Shown piece after piece: positions 44,276 through 55,613 of a stretch of 64,000 nucleotides of DNA. The stretch is from Hymenopus coronatus (taxonomy: Eukaryota; Arthropoda; Insecta; Mantodea; Hymenopodidae): NCBI GenBank assembly GCA_030762935.1, contig CM060886.1:29800509-29864508 (forward strand), in the 5' to 3' direction. Within the stretch, counting starts at the first letter, position 1; each line of letters begins with the position of its first letter. A program made the translations under genes and the position numbers. Below the pieces are notes generated by a model. The model worked only from the letters and a program-made list of their open reading frames with translations. It was not told where the DNA came from and made no database searches.

Positions 44276-44307
44276 CTGAAGACGAGGAAGATGCACTTCT
44301 TCGAAAC
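44276..44307 (+). ncRNA. Hammerhead-ribozyme-like core in Penelope terminal repeat
   Basis: CTGAAGA, then an 8-bp stem CGAGGAAG / CTTCTTCG with a 5-nt loop, then AAAC. Hammerhead motifs (CUGANGA - stem II - GAAA) are established features of Penelope terminal repeats. Here the usual G of GAAA is the last base of the stem, so the fold may be degenerate. The inverted copy is near 43445-43480, and the palindrome at 41160-41250 has two more. Confidence 0.45.
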
Positions 44308-44399
44308 GTTGGTGTCAAGCCAAGTTTTTACCTGGCTAGAAGCCCGAGAAGATTTTGAATTACGACGTTGCCAGGAAAGCTCAATTCTTATTTTAAATT

Positions 44400-45440
44400 T
44401 ACTTTTTGTTCATTTGTTACAACTTTATTATTTTAATTGGTTATTTCTTTTGGGGTTACACTTATTCCTTAGGACATTGATATCATTATAAACTTTTTTA
44501 TTATCTTTTCTATAATCTAGTTTTTCTAAGACATTTTGAAAAGACTGTTTTGTTTTTTAAAGAATTACTTCTTTTTTAAGTTCTGCTACTAGTTTTCTCC
44601 ATGCCGTCTGTATATTTTGATGATTGTTTGTTCTGCTTGTGATCTAGCTTCAACTCCATCCTTGTTTAATTTGTAGAGCTTTTCTATCCCAAAAGGTTTA
44701 TAATGTTTTATTTTTTCTCTATGTATACATCTCTTTGCACATTTCAAAATACTGCTACAAAATTTCTTTAGAAGAGCATCACTTGATAATGTATTATCTA
44801 CTACAAATCTTCAAAAAAAATTCCACCATTTGTTGAGACATCTCCCACTTAGCCTTTTTGTAATTCCAAAAGCATTTATTGTTAGTATTTTTGGAATTAT
44901 AAAAATTTGTACCAATGTCAATAGTTGTAACGATTATTCTGTATCCACATACTCAGTCCTTTTTAATTTTTCTTAATGTCGTAGGCATAATATCAGAAGA
45001 GACTAGAGTAAAGTCTGGATTAGATTTGATCCATTATAATGTAAAAATGCTAGTGTGTCCGTTTTATCATAGATAAGTTCAAGAGCATTTGAGGATATGA
45101 AGTAAATTTTTACCAGCTGGATTGTAATTTTGGTATGCCCATTCCTTTGCAAGTGCATTAAAATCAGAGATAATAATAGTTCTCCTTCCAACTTCTATTT
45201 TACTAGTATCTGGAATAGTATTAGGAGGATTATATAGAGCATAAATGTTTAAGTGTTGGTTTGATTTCCATATTTCTAGTTTGACAATTTCAGTTTTATC
45301 ATAATGATTCATATCATTTATTATTTTAAATTGATTTGACAAGGATTTGTAAATAGTTATTAAGATGCCACTAGCTACTTGTCTGGATATGGGTAGTATG
45401 TTGATATTGTAATTCTTAAACTGAAAGTATTTCACAGTTT
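44400..45440 (-). mobile_element. 5' part of RNase H LINE with AP-endonuclease domain
   Basis: The minus-strand frame 45079-45435 reads like the second half of an apurinic-type endonuclease: GILITIYKSLSNQF, NIYALYNPPNTIP and IIISDFNALAKEWAYQN, equivalent to the GDFNAHxxxWG motif with G changed to S. 44400-45078 continues in broken frames. It is probably the same insertion as 38590-41115, separated by the Penelope/XR1 block. Confidence 0.65.
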
Positions 45441-45942
45441 AATCAAATCTATTTGCTTCACCTCTATTTTCTCTTCTTTCATGAAGTTCGGTTTCCTTGG
45501 TAGATGACAGGCCTCCTGCATTCCACTAGATAATAGTTATTTTACTTAATTTTGATGAAAGGGTGTTTTGGCACAGTTTTATTTTGCAGCAGAGCTTGAT
45601 GTCTGGGAGAAAATCCATTGTTAAAAACCAATACCACATATTCAACTTTGAATTGCTGCCACATATTATGGAGGTTCGTCACTCAGTCACCAGGGACCAT
45701 CACACCTCAACATAGAATATCCTGTAGAAATTCAGTTGGAAACCACCGACAATGAAGCCCATATAGCTTCAAAACCGGTCTGGCAAAACTATACATAAAT
45801 GATACTTAAGTGTTACAAATCCAACTCAGAAATATCTATTCATACGTATCACTGTTTCAAAACACCCTTTTATGCCTAACGAGTCGCATCAGAAAGGATT
45901 AGTTCATCAATAAACACCATATGCTCCACAACACACAGAGTC

Positions 45943-46990
45943 ATGAAGGTAAGAAAAAATTACCCATACACATACTTCAACATAGACCTCGATAAACAAA
46001 ACATCAAGAAATATCTACAACTGGAAGAAAAAAGAAAACACATGTGTACGGACATGCGCTTCATCAATCAATCTCTGTATGGTGCGCCAAGTAATGCCCA
46101 ACTTTGTAAGAAGAATTGTAAAATTCAAAAAAACACTCCCCAACAAAAATAAGCAGATAAAAAAATAATGCTCCTTGAACAACACAAACACTATGCAAAA
46201 TTACACCAACTTGACCTGCAAACTCCATTTAAAACTTACAAGCACCCTTGGATACACTGCATGATAAAACTTTCTTATCATCTTCCTACCAATTTTAAGC
46301 AAGAAAATGAGCAGGAAAACACAAAAACTAAAGAAGAAACTAAACAACTTGTGTTTACAACAAAACAAAACTTCAACACCTAACCTCAAAAAGAAAACTC
46401 ACAACATAAAAAACATTCCATCTAACCAAGTTGTAAACATGTCCTCTCAAATATTCTTTAACAATGATATTTCATTACTTAACCAAAGACTAAAAACATG
46501 TATAACCTACTCCAACCAGGCAGAAGACCTAATAGCTGACAACAAAAATAGTATGTGCAGACGTAAAAGAAGAGGATAAAACAGCCATTAAAAATGAATG
46601 TGAAATGGTACTTGAAGATCACAACCACACCAGAAATATCTTTCCAAATTAAAAAATCCTCAAGAACCTAAAATCCAAAGCTGTAATATATGCCAAAGCA
46701 GGTAAAAGCAACACGATTGTAATATTAGATAAATCCTTTTTCATCATCAGAGTTGAAAATATGTTACAAGATAATATTTTCATAGAAATCAAAACAGATC
46801 CATTGAAGCAATACATGAAAGACTACAACCATACCATAAAAGAAACCAAAACAGTCCCAAACAGCACAAAGCCAGACTGAAACAAACCACCCAATTTTAC
46901 CCAGATTTTATGCCCTTCCAAAAATCCACAAAACAGGCAATGCCATGCAACCAATAGTCAACAATATAGATTCCCATAAATACTGTCTCT
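45943..46990 (+). pseudogene. N-terminal Penelope reverse transcriptase, broken
   Basis: Short frames at 45943-46152, 46168-46383 and 46307-46579, then at ~46900-46990, carry Lys/Asn-rich N-terminal Penelope sequence and the L-P-K-x-H-K motif. Frameshifts and stops separate them, and the YxDD core is absent. Confidence 0.6.
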
Positions 46991-47027
46991 CAGAATGGTT
47001 AGTAAATGGCATTTTATTTATGGATGC

Positions 47028-47178
47028 TCTTTAAGTGCTGCGGTTCTTAGCGTCCCATTCTATACTGGGCATGAAAGACCGCTTAATTTTGCTCAGAGGC
47101 TTCTCTATCATGGTTGAGGTTCTTTTACATGCCATAAATCTACTACACGGTACATATGGCTTTACTTCTCTTCCAAGG
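47028..47178 (-). mobile_element. SINE S5, 3' part only
   Basis: Reverse complement of the S5 body: matches 16117-16255 (GCTCTTTAAGTGCTGCGGTT, CTCAGAGGCTTCTCTATC, ACATGCCATAAATCTACTAC). The tRNA head is missing. Confidence 0.75.
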
Positions 47179-47809
47179 ACATTCTGCAGAAATTCAGTTG
47201 GAAACCATTGACAATGAAGCACACAGGGCTTCGAAATTGTCTGGCAAAACTATTCATAAGGAATATGTAAGTGTTACAAAGCCAACTCAGAAATATTCTA
47301 GTTATTTTGCTATTCTTTTTAATATTTTTTGAGAAACCAGGTAGTCCTCACCCAGAGATTTGATTGGGGACTTTTTTATGTATAGAATATTTTACACTGG
47401 GAAACATGTTCATTTGAGCTTTAATGTAATTTTGGAATGAGCACCAGTTTTATGTTTTGGCAGTTACATCACTCATTAACAACCCCATATTTGAATGGAG
47501 GGCCGCACCTATTGTTGGTTAGCAGGTCACTTTGACCTAGTCGGGAGGACTAATAAAATTCCACTGACCTTATCTCTCATTGCCAATGAAGAGTCGCTTG
47601 TACATGCCATGGTTGGTTCAGCATGTATGACTGAGGTTTCCTCCTTGGTCAAGAAGGAGAAGAGAGATGAAAGGAGAGGATTTGAAAAATAAGAACTCCT
47701 TAGCCCCCAGATGCCCTAATAGTATTGGGGTTGGAAGGGAACAAGAAATGACTAAGGTAAGTCAGATAGAAAAGATTAAGTGAGGAGCAAAATACCAGTA
47801 AGAGGAAGT

Positions 47810-48535
47810 AATGTTTTGCTCAGCCTGGGTACCTAGTGGTTGCCACTCATATATCCCTCAGATAGGGGTACTTTGTTCTGATTGCCCAACAACAGCAGTG
47901 ATCCAAGGAAATGTTGATGCTGTGAGGAAAATCTTTAAGGATGATCCTCATCTCACAGTTTGTGACATTGAAGGGACTCTAAATATTGGATTGACTGCAG
48001 TGCAAACCATCGTTCATGATTATTTAAGCCTCACCAAGCGATGTGCCATTGGGTGCCACACTCTCTGACAGAAGCTCAAAAGGATGCAAGAGTGGATTGA
48101 TGTAATTTTATGCTTGAGAACTTTGACAAAGGATGGTCCAAAGACAGTTACAATATTGTCACAGTTAATGAAACATGGGTTTATTATTGACCCCGAAACA
48201 AAGAGGCCATCTTCAGTAGAGTACTTTCAAGGTGAGCAACCGGCCACAAAAGCTCTGGAAAGAAGATGGTGGCCACTTTCTACATCCAAGATGGGTCCTC
48301 CACCTCTGTGACCTTGGACACACGTCACAGAGTTAATGCTGAGTGGTATGTGACTAAATGTCTGGCGAAAGTCATGGAGATCACAGTGCCCAAGTCAAAG
48401 GGTGGGCACCTTCTTCTGCCTCACGACAATGCCTCAGCACTCACGACTGCCAGAACAGTTGACTTCTTGGAAAAGGAAAAGGTGCAGATCTTGAAACACA
48501 CACATTCTGATGAGGATATTGAAAGTATATAAATC
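47810..48535 (+). pseudogene. mariner M3 transposase, degenerate
   Basis: Three consecutive plus-strand pieces cover the family in order. 47811-48068 has the helix-turn-helix region VRKIFKDDPHLTVCDIEG...GLTAVQTIVHDYL. 48084-48311 has the area of the first catalytic D, with DPETKRPSSVEYF and no DETW left. 48266-48532 has VATFYIQDG, VNAEWYVTKCL and LLPHDNASALTTARTVDFL (second D). The third D is lost. This is a family distinct from M1 and M2. No inverted termini were found. Confidence 0.7.
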
Positions 48536-49210
48536 CAATGAATTAGTTTGAGGGAATAGAAGCTAGTAACCATAGATAACTATAAACGAATGGTTAACTC
48601 AATGTTAAAAAATTGGACTCGCATTCCACTTCTGGTGATCGACGCGACTCCAAGTGTTCTCACACGGCAGGGCACAGAAACATGGCCGACTACAATAGCT
48701 CAATCACCAAAGTAGCATCCTGCCCCACCCACTCACCAAACCATCCACTCCAGGATTTTGGCCAGTTTTCTCGAGTTTGCAGCCAGATCAGAAATCTTTT
48801 GAGCAGGTCTAGCTTTTCCTCAAGAAATCTATGTATTGCTCTATAGCTTCTGATCTGACTGCAGCCTCGAGATAAACTTTATATGCTGTTATTATTTCAT
48901 TGCTTACTTGAGAATTCTTGATTTGTTTGCCAGTTGCCTTTTATTCTTATGTGCAATATATATACAACTGCCATCAGTGGTGGTGAGAGCCTATTTAACA
49001 AATAGACTTCCTACACATTTGTTATTCTTTTTCTTTCCTTATTTATTTATCTTTAAAAATGGAGAGTGCATGGAAGACAAATTTACCAAAATTAATTACT
49101 GTACAGTAATGATAAAGCAATATGTTTCGAAAGTTAATGACAGAACTATACAATATTATTTTAAAGCTATGCATGACAAAACCGAAGGGAAAATTATAAA
49201 ACTTTAGGAA

Positions 49211-49481
49211 TTGATTGCCTCCAAGTTCGAGTGGTCAGCGAGTTGACTCCTCACCCAGAGGTCCCAGGTTCGATTCCCAGCTGAGGTAGGCAATTTTTCT
49301 TTAACAGGAATCATTCCCTATTCCCCAGATTCTGAAAGTGTGTATGTGTGTGATTTTGAAGAAAATAAATGTTTAAAAAAACCCAGCTTTTATGAACCTA
49401 CAATCGAGTTGTTTCATAAGTTAATGGCCCCAATATCACCATAGACGTTAAATGGGGCAACATAAATGAGACAATTAAAAT
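49211..49481 (+). mobile_element. SINE S2 with 13-bp target-site duplication
   Basis: GCCTCCAAGTTCGAGTGGTC (A box) and CAGGTTCGATTCCC (B box), with the body as at 31175. The direct repeat AAAACTTTAGGAA lies at 49198-49210 and 49482-49494. Confidence 0.85.
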
Positions 49482-49494
49482 AAAACTTTAGGAA

Positions 49495-50557
49495 GCACTG
49501 ATATTATGTAAAATATGAGAAGAAAAGAATATAAATTACCTGCTCACAGCACAAATAACATCAAAAGAACAGTTTAAAAGCGAAATAAACTCACTACAAC
49601 CACTTGTGATTTACATCTGCAGATATCTTTATATTAATAAGATAAATTTAAATGCTTACTGTTATGAATCATATACTATCATTTTATCATTTCAATTGTG
49701 GAATTTAAAGTGTCTGTAAATTTAATTCAGAAAATCTGCAATTCCTAGCTTGAATATAAAATTATCACATAAACTGTTGAAATGATTATGGTGTGAAATT
49801 TTTATCAGTCATTAGCAATTTTTACTAAATGCAACGTAAAACCACTATAAATTTATAAACCATAAATTGGTATTTATTTTACTAGAATTTTTGCAATAAT
49901 ATAGCTACAATTAATACATATATTTATTAACACTCTTAGCACATTAATAGGCATGCTACTGCAAATACATTGTGTACTGAAATATTAAATATTCACGGCA
50001 TATATATTACTTTGTTGCATCTGTAGCAATTATTTTCAGTGCTAAAACATCTTCTATATTATGAGGTACTAGTTATTCTGAACTATTCATTTTTCTGCAG
50101 AGAAAAATTAAACACTAGTCCATCATTTTTTCTTAATTTTGTTAAATATTAAGTGCTTTGGAACAAAAACAAAAATTACAAATGTATGGAAAAAAAATTA
50201 AACCACATAAAGTTTCACGCTATCATTCTATTTTGATTAAAACCAAACTGAGATACTTGAAAGCATACCAAAAAACCATTGCAGAGAAAAAATTGTGCAA
50301 AACATACTTTTTTCATAATGAATATTATGCATCAGAAAATTAATCATAATATAATCTTTAAATATATAAGGACGCTAATTCAATATTTTCTACGCAACAC
50401 GTAAAGGGTTTAAATTAGGTGACATTAAGTTTCTTCCTAACAGAATAAACACACCTGGATTTTAGCTATATGAATATGAAACAGTTATTATGTTGGTAAT
50501 ATTACAAACAATAATTTACTATCTCTCATTATTACATGATGTTGTCGCTATGTAATA
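49495..50557. other. AT-rich DNA without recognised features
   Basis: No open frame of note, no repeat landmark, no tRNA-like box. Confidence 0.5.
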
Positions 50558-51927
50558 CGAGGTACGTCCAGAAAGTAAGTTCCGTTTCAATCTATCTCCG
50601 CCGCAGCGCTGCGATCGCAGTTCCGCACATGCGCGGTAGATGCGCTTTATCAAGGAGAAGAAACGTGCGCCATTTTGAGATTGATGTCAGCCACATACGC
50701 TTTGTTGTGCTTGTTTACAATGTCGGTGTTGATTGAAAATCCCGCCGCTGGTGAAATCAGATCTGTGATTCGTTTTCTGAAAGCTAGGAAAGTGAAACCA
50801 ATTGAAATTTATCGGCAAATTTGCGAAGTTTACGGACAAAATGCGATGAGTGATTGTATGGTGAGAAGATGGGTCCGACAGTTCAATGAAGGACGTAGTG
50901 AAGTGCACGATGAAGAACGAAGTGGGCGTCCATCTTTGGTTACAGAAGAACTGGTTCACGCGATTGATAAGATCCAGGAAAACCGCAAGTTTACAATTAG
51001 TGCTCTCGCTATGAAATTTCCCCAAAGCTCACGATCACTAATTCATGAAATTGTTACCGAAAAACTGAAATTTCGTAAACTTTGCTCACGTTGGGTACCA
51101 AAGATTCTTACTGAGCAACACAAAACAAAGCGGATGGGTAGTGCACTTCAGTTTTTAACCCGTTATGATGAAGACGGCGAAGAATTTCTGACACAGATAG
51201 TCACAGATGATACTTGGGTTTCTTACGACACCCCTGAAAGTAAGCGGCAATCAATGGAATTTCTTTTTGTAGTGTTTAACGCCCGCTTTAACTACTTATG
51301 GCACCGCATGCGGGATCAATGGAATGGAGGCACACTTCATCCCCAGCAAAGGTTAAGCCGAAACAAATCTTGACACCTCGAAAAATGATGTGCACAGTGT
51401 TCTGGGACTGAAAAGGCATCTTACTCATTGATTTCTTACCGCGTGGTCAAACAATCAAAGCAGATGTTTATTGCGAGACACTTAGGAAATTCTGCCGTGC
51501 AATACAGAATAAGCGCCGAGGATTGCTGTCATAACGTGTTGTTTTTCTTCACGACAACGCACGACCACAAACTGCAAATTTGACGAAAAACCTCTTACAG
51601 GGATTTGGCTGGGACGTGTTTGACCATCCTCCGTACAGCCCTGACCTCGCTCCTAGCGACTTTCATCTGTTCTTACATTTCAAGTCTTTCTTTGGCGGTC
51701 AACACTTCAACAATGACGAAGAGCTGAAAGAAAATGTTTCCAACTTTTTGAAGACACAGGCGCAAACTTCTATGTGGAAGGTATACAAAAACTTGTGCCA
51801 CGCTATGACATATGCCTGCAAAATTTTGGCAGTTATGTGGAAAAGTAGTTTAAGAGTTGTAGAATTTTGTGCAATAAATAATTATTCTGTATCTGTACAC
51901 AATTCAATTTTATTACCAAACGAAACT
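50558..51927 (+). mobile_element. mariner M2 copy C, carrying a SINE fragment, 3' terminus lost
   Basis: Left terminus CGAGGTACGTCCAGAAAGTA after TA. The untranslated leader is the longest of the three copies (includes GCCGCAGCGCTGCGATCGCA). The right end stops at ~51927, about 20 bp short of the expected inverted terminus. It contains the same S4 piece at the same codon as copy B. Confidence 0.9.
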
Positions 51928-51936
51928 TTTACATAA
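50675..51936 (+). pseudogene. mariner transposase split by a SINE piece (copy C)
   Basis: Frame 50675-51373 runs from the N-terminus through SGRPSLVTEEL and the first catalytic area, which reads TDDTWVSYDTPES (one residue shorter than GDETWVS). It then reads into the inserted SINE fragment. After it come frames with a damaged HDNARPQTA-like box and, at 51580-51936, YSPDLAPSDFHLF (third D intact). It cannot give a full transposase. Confidence 0.85.
51260..51315 (-). mobile_element. 5'-truncated SINE S4 fragment within mariner copy C
   Basis: GTAGTGTTTAACGCCCGCTT...CTTATGGCACCGCATGCGGG is the reverse complement of the S4 3' end. Target repeats TCAATGGA at 51251-51258 and 51316-51323. Same position and length as in copy B. 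Confidence 0.85.
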
Positions 51937-51984
51937 TAATTGCCTTCACCAAATAATTCACTATATTTCACCCACTCTTCCAGT

Positions 51985-52822
51985 TTTATACTATCTCTAC
52001 ACGCAGAGATACACCCAAAAATTTGATACTGAGATTTCACTGGAAATATATGTTTTGGGTCCCCCTGAATTAAAAAAAAAAAAAAGCATTTTTACAAAAA
52101 GGTCTGAGTGAGTGTGTGTGTGTGTGTGTGTTTGGACAGCATAGCCCAAAAATGAAAAGACCATTAAATACCAAACTTGACAAGTTTTTTATCTTCCAAG
52201 GATGCGACACGAAGATTTTCAAGAAAATCACCCCACCCCCAACTACCCTTTACATGGAACTTTTTTCGAAAATTTTGATTTTCTTAAAAATGGCTCTAAC
52301 AATTTTGATTAAAATGTCAAATATTAAAGATATTTACCTGAAAAATAAAATGTATATCTTGAATTTTCTGGGAATAGCCTTGAAGACTACTTTATTGTGG
52401 ATGAATTTTACGGAATTTTGCATAACTGCTAAACCGAAAGAGATGGACAAAAACTTAACAGAAAAAAAAATGTAGAGCACATTAAAACACACAATTTATG
52501 TTATGCATATTTTTTCCGTGGAGTTGATCGTTTTTGACATATTCCTTGTTTTTGGTTTCAGCTTTGAAAAAAAGATACTTTTCTCATACAGATTCCTGTC
52601 CATACAAACAAAGGAACTTCAGTCACATAGCGACCATCTTATGGCTATCAGTTTAGCCTATAGAACTCCCTTATTTCCTTTCTACTTACAAGGAAGCAAG
52701 TAATAATACTATTTCTGCTATTTTTTTCTTGATTAAAATGAAGTAAATAGAAGTATAAGCTTTTTAACAATAACTTGTTGCAGATATGTAGAGAAAGTCA
52801 TGTGAATGGAACACATCAGATT
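51985..52822 (-). repeat. XR1 dispersed repeat, reverse copy
   Basis: Starts TTTTATACTATCTCTACACG and ends ATGTAGAGAAAGTCATGTGA. A 119-residue frame (52116) contains FFIFQGCDTKIFKKITPPPT...IYLKNKMYILNFLGIA, close to the frames at 55678 and 41562. Confidence 0.8.
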
Positions 52823-52879
52823 TTTTCTCTCATATACTCATGATAGAAACCAGGGAGGGTTTTAGGGATTGAAAGCGTC

Positions 52880-52945
52880 CTTACAAAAAAAAAAAAAATA
52901 ATAATAATAAATAATAATAGTAGTAGTAATAATAATAATAATTAA
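52880..52945. repeat. (AAT)n/(AGT)n microsatellite
   Basis: AATAATAATA... with a short AGT stretch, after a poly(A). Confidence 0.9.
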
Positions 52946-55600
52946 AATAGTGACAATTTCCTTATTGTAATTCCAATTATTGCAACAGAATTTGTGAATA
53001 TAAAACAGGATTTTAAAAAATATTTCAGCTCATAATTTAAATTTAGCATTTGAATTTATACAGTTTGGAAAAACTAATCCCTAAACAAAACTCACACCTT
53101 AATATTTATATGGTTTCGTTATTTCATACACATGTAGACTGTTCCATTAATTATTGTTGTAATGACAGAGAAAATTAGTTCATATACAGAAACTGAGGAA
53201 TTACACCTAGCGTTTTTGTGCATAATATTTTGTATAAGCCATGTCATTTAAAATTCAAAAAACCTTACGCTATTTTAAACTATTGTAACTATTTAAATAT
53301 AAATTATTGTATGTTCTAATTGGTTTACTAAGTAAAGTAGAGTTCTTTCTGTAAAAAAATCTTAATTTTTACATAAAACATTTTTTAATGAATTACTTAT
53401 TTCTATAATTATAATGGCATAATCGCAAATTGTTTAAAAGACATTTATCTAATATTATATGTACACAAACAATTAATTTTAAAATCATTGTTGATACTAT
53501 TATTGTAAGCTTTCCAGAATGATCTGTATCTAATAATGGTGTAAATGTATTTGTAATATTATAGCAAATTTTAAACCTATGTTTGAGAACTCTGTCTTAG
53601 TCTCCAAGCAATAGAACAGTGCTTTTGAAATTTATTACCTAATATGGTAATGTGCCTTTTATGAGGCTTTGATATTTTGCCCTGAAATTTATTATATTTA
53701 TTTTTATAACCATAATATTTGAAAATCTGCAAAGGGAAACACTTCTGCATTCTCATGTAAGGCATAAAAATGACAATAAATTAATTTCAATTTTCATCAC
53801 TGTTTTACAAGGTAGTACAGTACTACTTAAGCATTTCACTTGTACCATGCTCTATTAAAGTCCTCCTGATAACAAAGAGCTTTATTTTTAACAACCTCTA
53901 GGCACTCCTAAGACCATACTAATCTTCATAAAAAGTAATTTATATGTATCTTCCAACATAACAATACACCATGTGATATTTTCTGGAACCTCATAGCCAG
54001 TTCTATATCTGAAACAAGTATAATGCATCGTTTAGTACATTAATAATAATAATAGTTATCGTCAGGTGTAAACACCATGCTGCTAGAAAGACTGACAGAA
54101 ATACTTTATGAAATTTGTGGGCAATTCAATTTTAGAATGTGAAATCAAGATTAAACTTTTTAAAATATAATAATTAGAATGTAGTCATTCTGGCTTCCGG
54201 GGTAATTCTTACCTCCACAAAGAAGGGGGCAAGCTTGTGAAATGGAAATAGAGGAAAAGCAATGTATAATGTGCTTAGCAGAAAGGATTGTAGGCTACGC
54301 CATCCCATCAGTATCATCATGATCATGAATAAGAAATTCAGAAGCGTGCTTTAAATATAGGTATTATTACATTAAAAGGTTTATATTTGTATTATAAAGG
54401 TATACAATTTTTTCTCAACCACCAGTGCTTGAGAAAAATATTTAATTTGCCACATGCTGTGTGGTAGACACTTAAATTCAGTTTGTATGAAAAATATGAT
54501 ATTAACAAATTCTCATTACTCCAGGCTTAATTTTTTGCCCATTATTTTAAAAGCATGTCCTTATTTTAATCAGTTTGCAATATAGAGGAATGCAGATATG
54601 TAGGTTATGTGTGTTCGTCTAATATATTGCTTTCTGCATCTTTTGCTATTAATTAAGACGTGCAACTTTTTAAATATTTAATGATAAATAGATATTGTTT
54701 ATTGAACTGTGTATTCAAATGATAATGCAGCTTATAAACACTTAAATTGTCTGGCTTTATTTACATTGTTATAACAGCAGCAAAGGTACTCAATTTTGTA
54801 GCTTATACATAATGGTGATCAAAGCAGGTAGTATCAGCATCAACCTATACAAAATGGACACATTGCAGCCTATACTTTTAATATAAATACCATTTCACGT
54901 GAGCTTTAATAATCTTAGGGATTGACAGTTTTCGTGATTTGTGAGAATATATGCACTTGCACTGTCACTTTTGCTTTCAAATACGTATTAATGTGATTTT
55001 AATGTTAGATTATATTTGTAGTCACTTACCTTAGGACTAATCTTGATACAATTCCCACATTTCTGTGGTGCTTACAAGATCTTTCTCGCCTTTTTGCGAT
55101 AGATAGTTGGGTTCTCATCATTTTTTCTTGGAGTTTCTGAGCTTTGGGGAACTTAAAACTACTAGAATTATACAAACAAAATTGTAATCTAATAACAATA
55201 AATTAGAAATAAACAGAAATAGCAAGAATAAAATGAAGCAGTTCAACAATGAAATTGTATATCAAATATAATTTCAAATATGGTGCAGCATCCACAGAAT
55301 AACAGAAAACAATGATGAAGAATTATGAGAATGTGTGGGGGTAATTATGGGACGTTCTCTGAGGCACACTAGCGCATCTAACTGTTCTCACACTGCAGCC
55401 AGCAGAAACATATACGAGACCAATTCGATCAATGGAGTTGGACGGGGATGCTAGTAACTGATGCTAGTAACTGAGATGTATAGTCATATATTATATATTA
55501 TGCAATATTTACAACACATTCCTTATAAAAGGTTTCTCTTGTTTACAGACTGCAATCCAAAACAATTGACAAACATGAAAATGGTGTAGGAACAAGCAAA
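52946..55600. other. AT-rich DNA without recognised genes
   Basis: No supportable coding frame. 55345-55450 shares wording (CTGTTCTCACACTGCAGCCA, GCAGAAACAT) with 48650-48700 (GTTCTCACACGGCAGGGCAC, AGAAACATGG), so a further low-copy repeat may be present in both. Confidence 0.4.
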
Positions 55601-55613
55601 TGTTAAGTAATGT

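Larger units (their letters stand above)
43384..44400 (-). mobile_element. Penelope-like element relic with inverted terminal repeats
   Basis: Ends are ~165 bp inverted repeats (43384-43550 and 44205-44370), each running from 'AATTCAAAATCTTC' inward to 'GGGATGAAGCTAACATCTAA'. The interior encodes the GIY-YIG endonuclease only; the reverse transcriptase is missing. Penelope-like elements are known for terminal repeats in direct or inverted arrangement and for C-terminal GIY-YIG domains. Confidence 0.8.
45640..47300 (+). mobile_element. Second Penelope-like element relic, direct terminal repeats
   Basis: A terminal repeat (AGAAATTCAGTTGGAAACCA...GCTTCAAAACCGGTCTGGCAAAAC, about 45725-45830) recurs in the same orientation at 47185-47295. 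Between them are N-terminal Penelope reverse-transcriptase landmarks on the plus strand: KNIPSNQVVNMSSQIFF...ISLLNQRLK near 46400-46490, and a 'FYALPKIHKTGNAMQPI'-type segment near 46905-46960 ending at '...SEWL'. The catalytic palm is missing. A SINE piece lies at 47028. Confidence 0.7.

Noticed and set aside
50687..51025. 112-residue minus-strand frame
   Set aside because: Antisense to the mariner transposase of copy C.
53577..53765. Short minus-strand frame in AT-rich DNA
   Set aside because: No motif, no splice context, length expected by chance.
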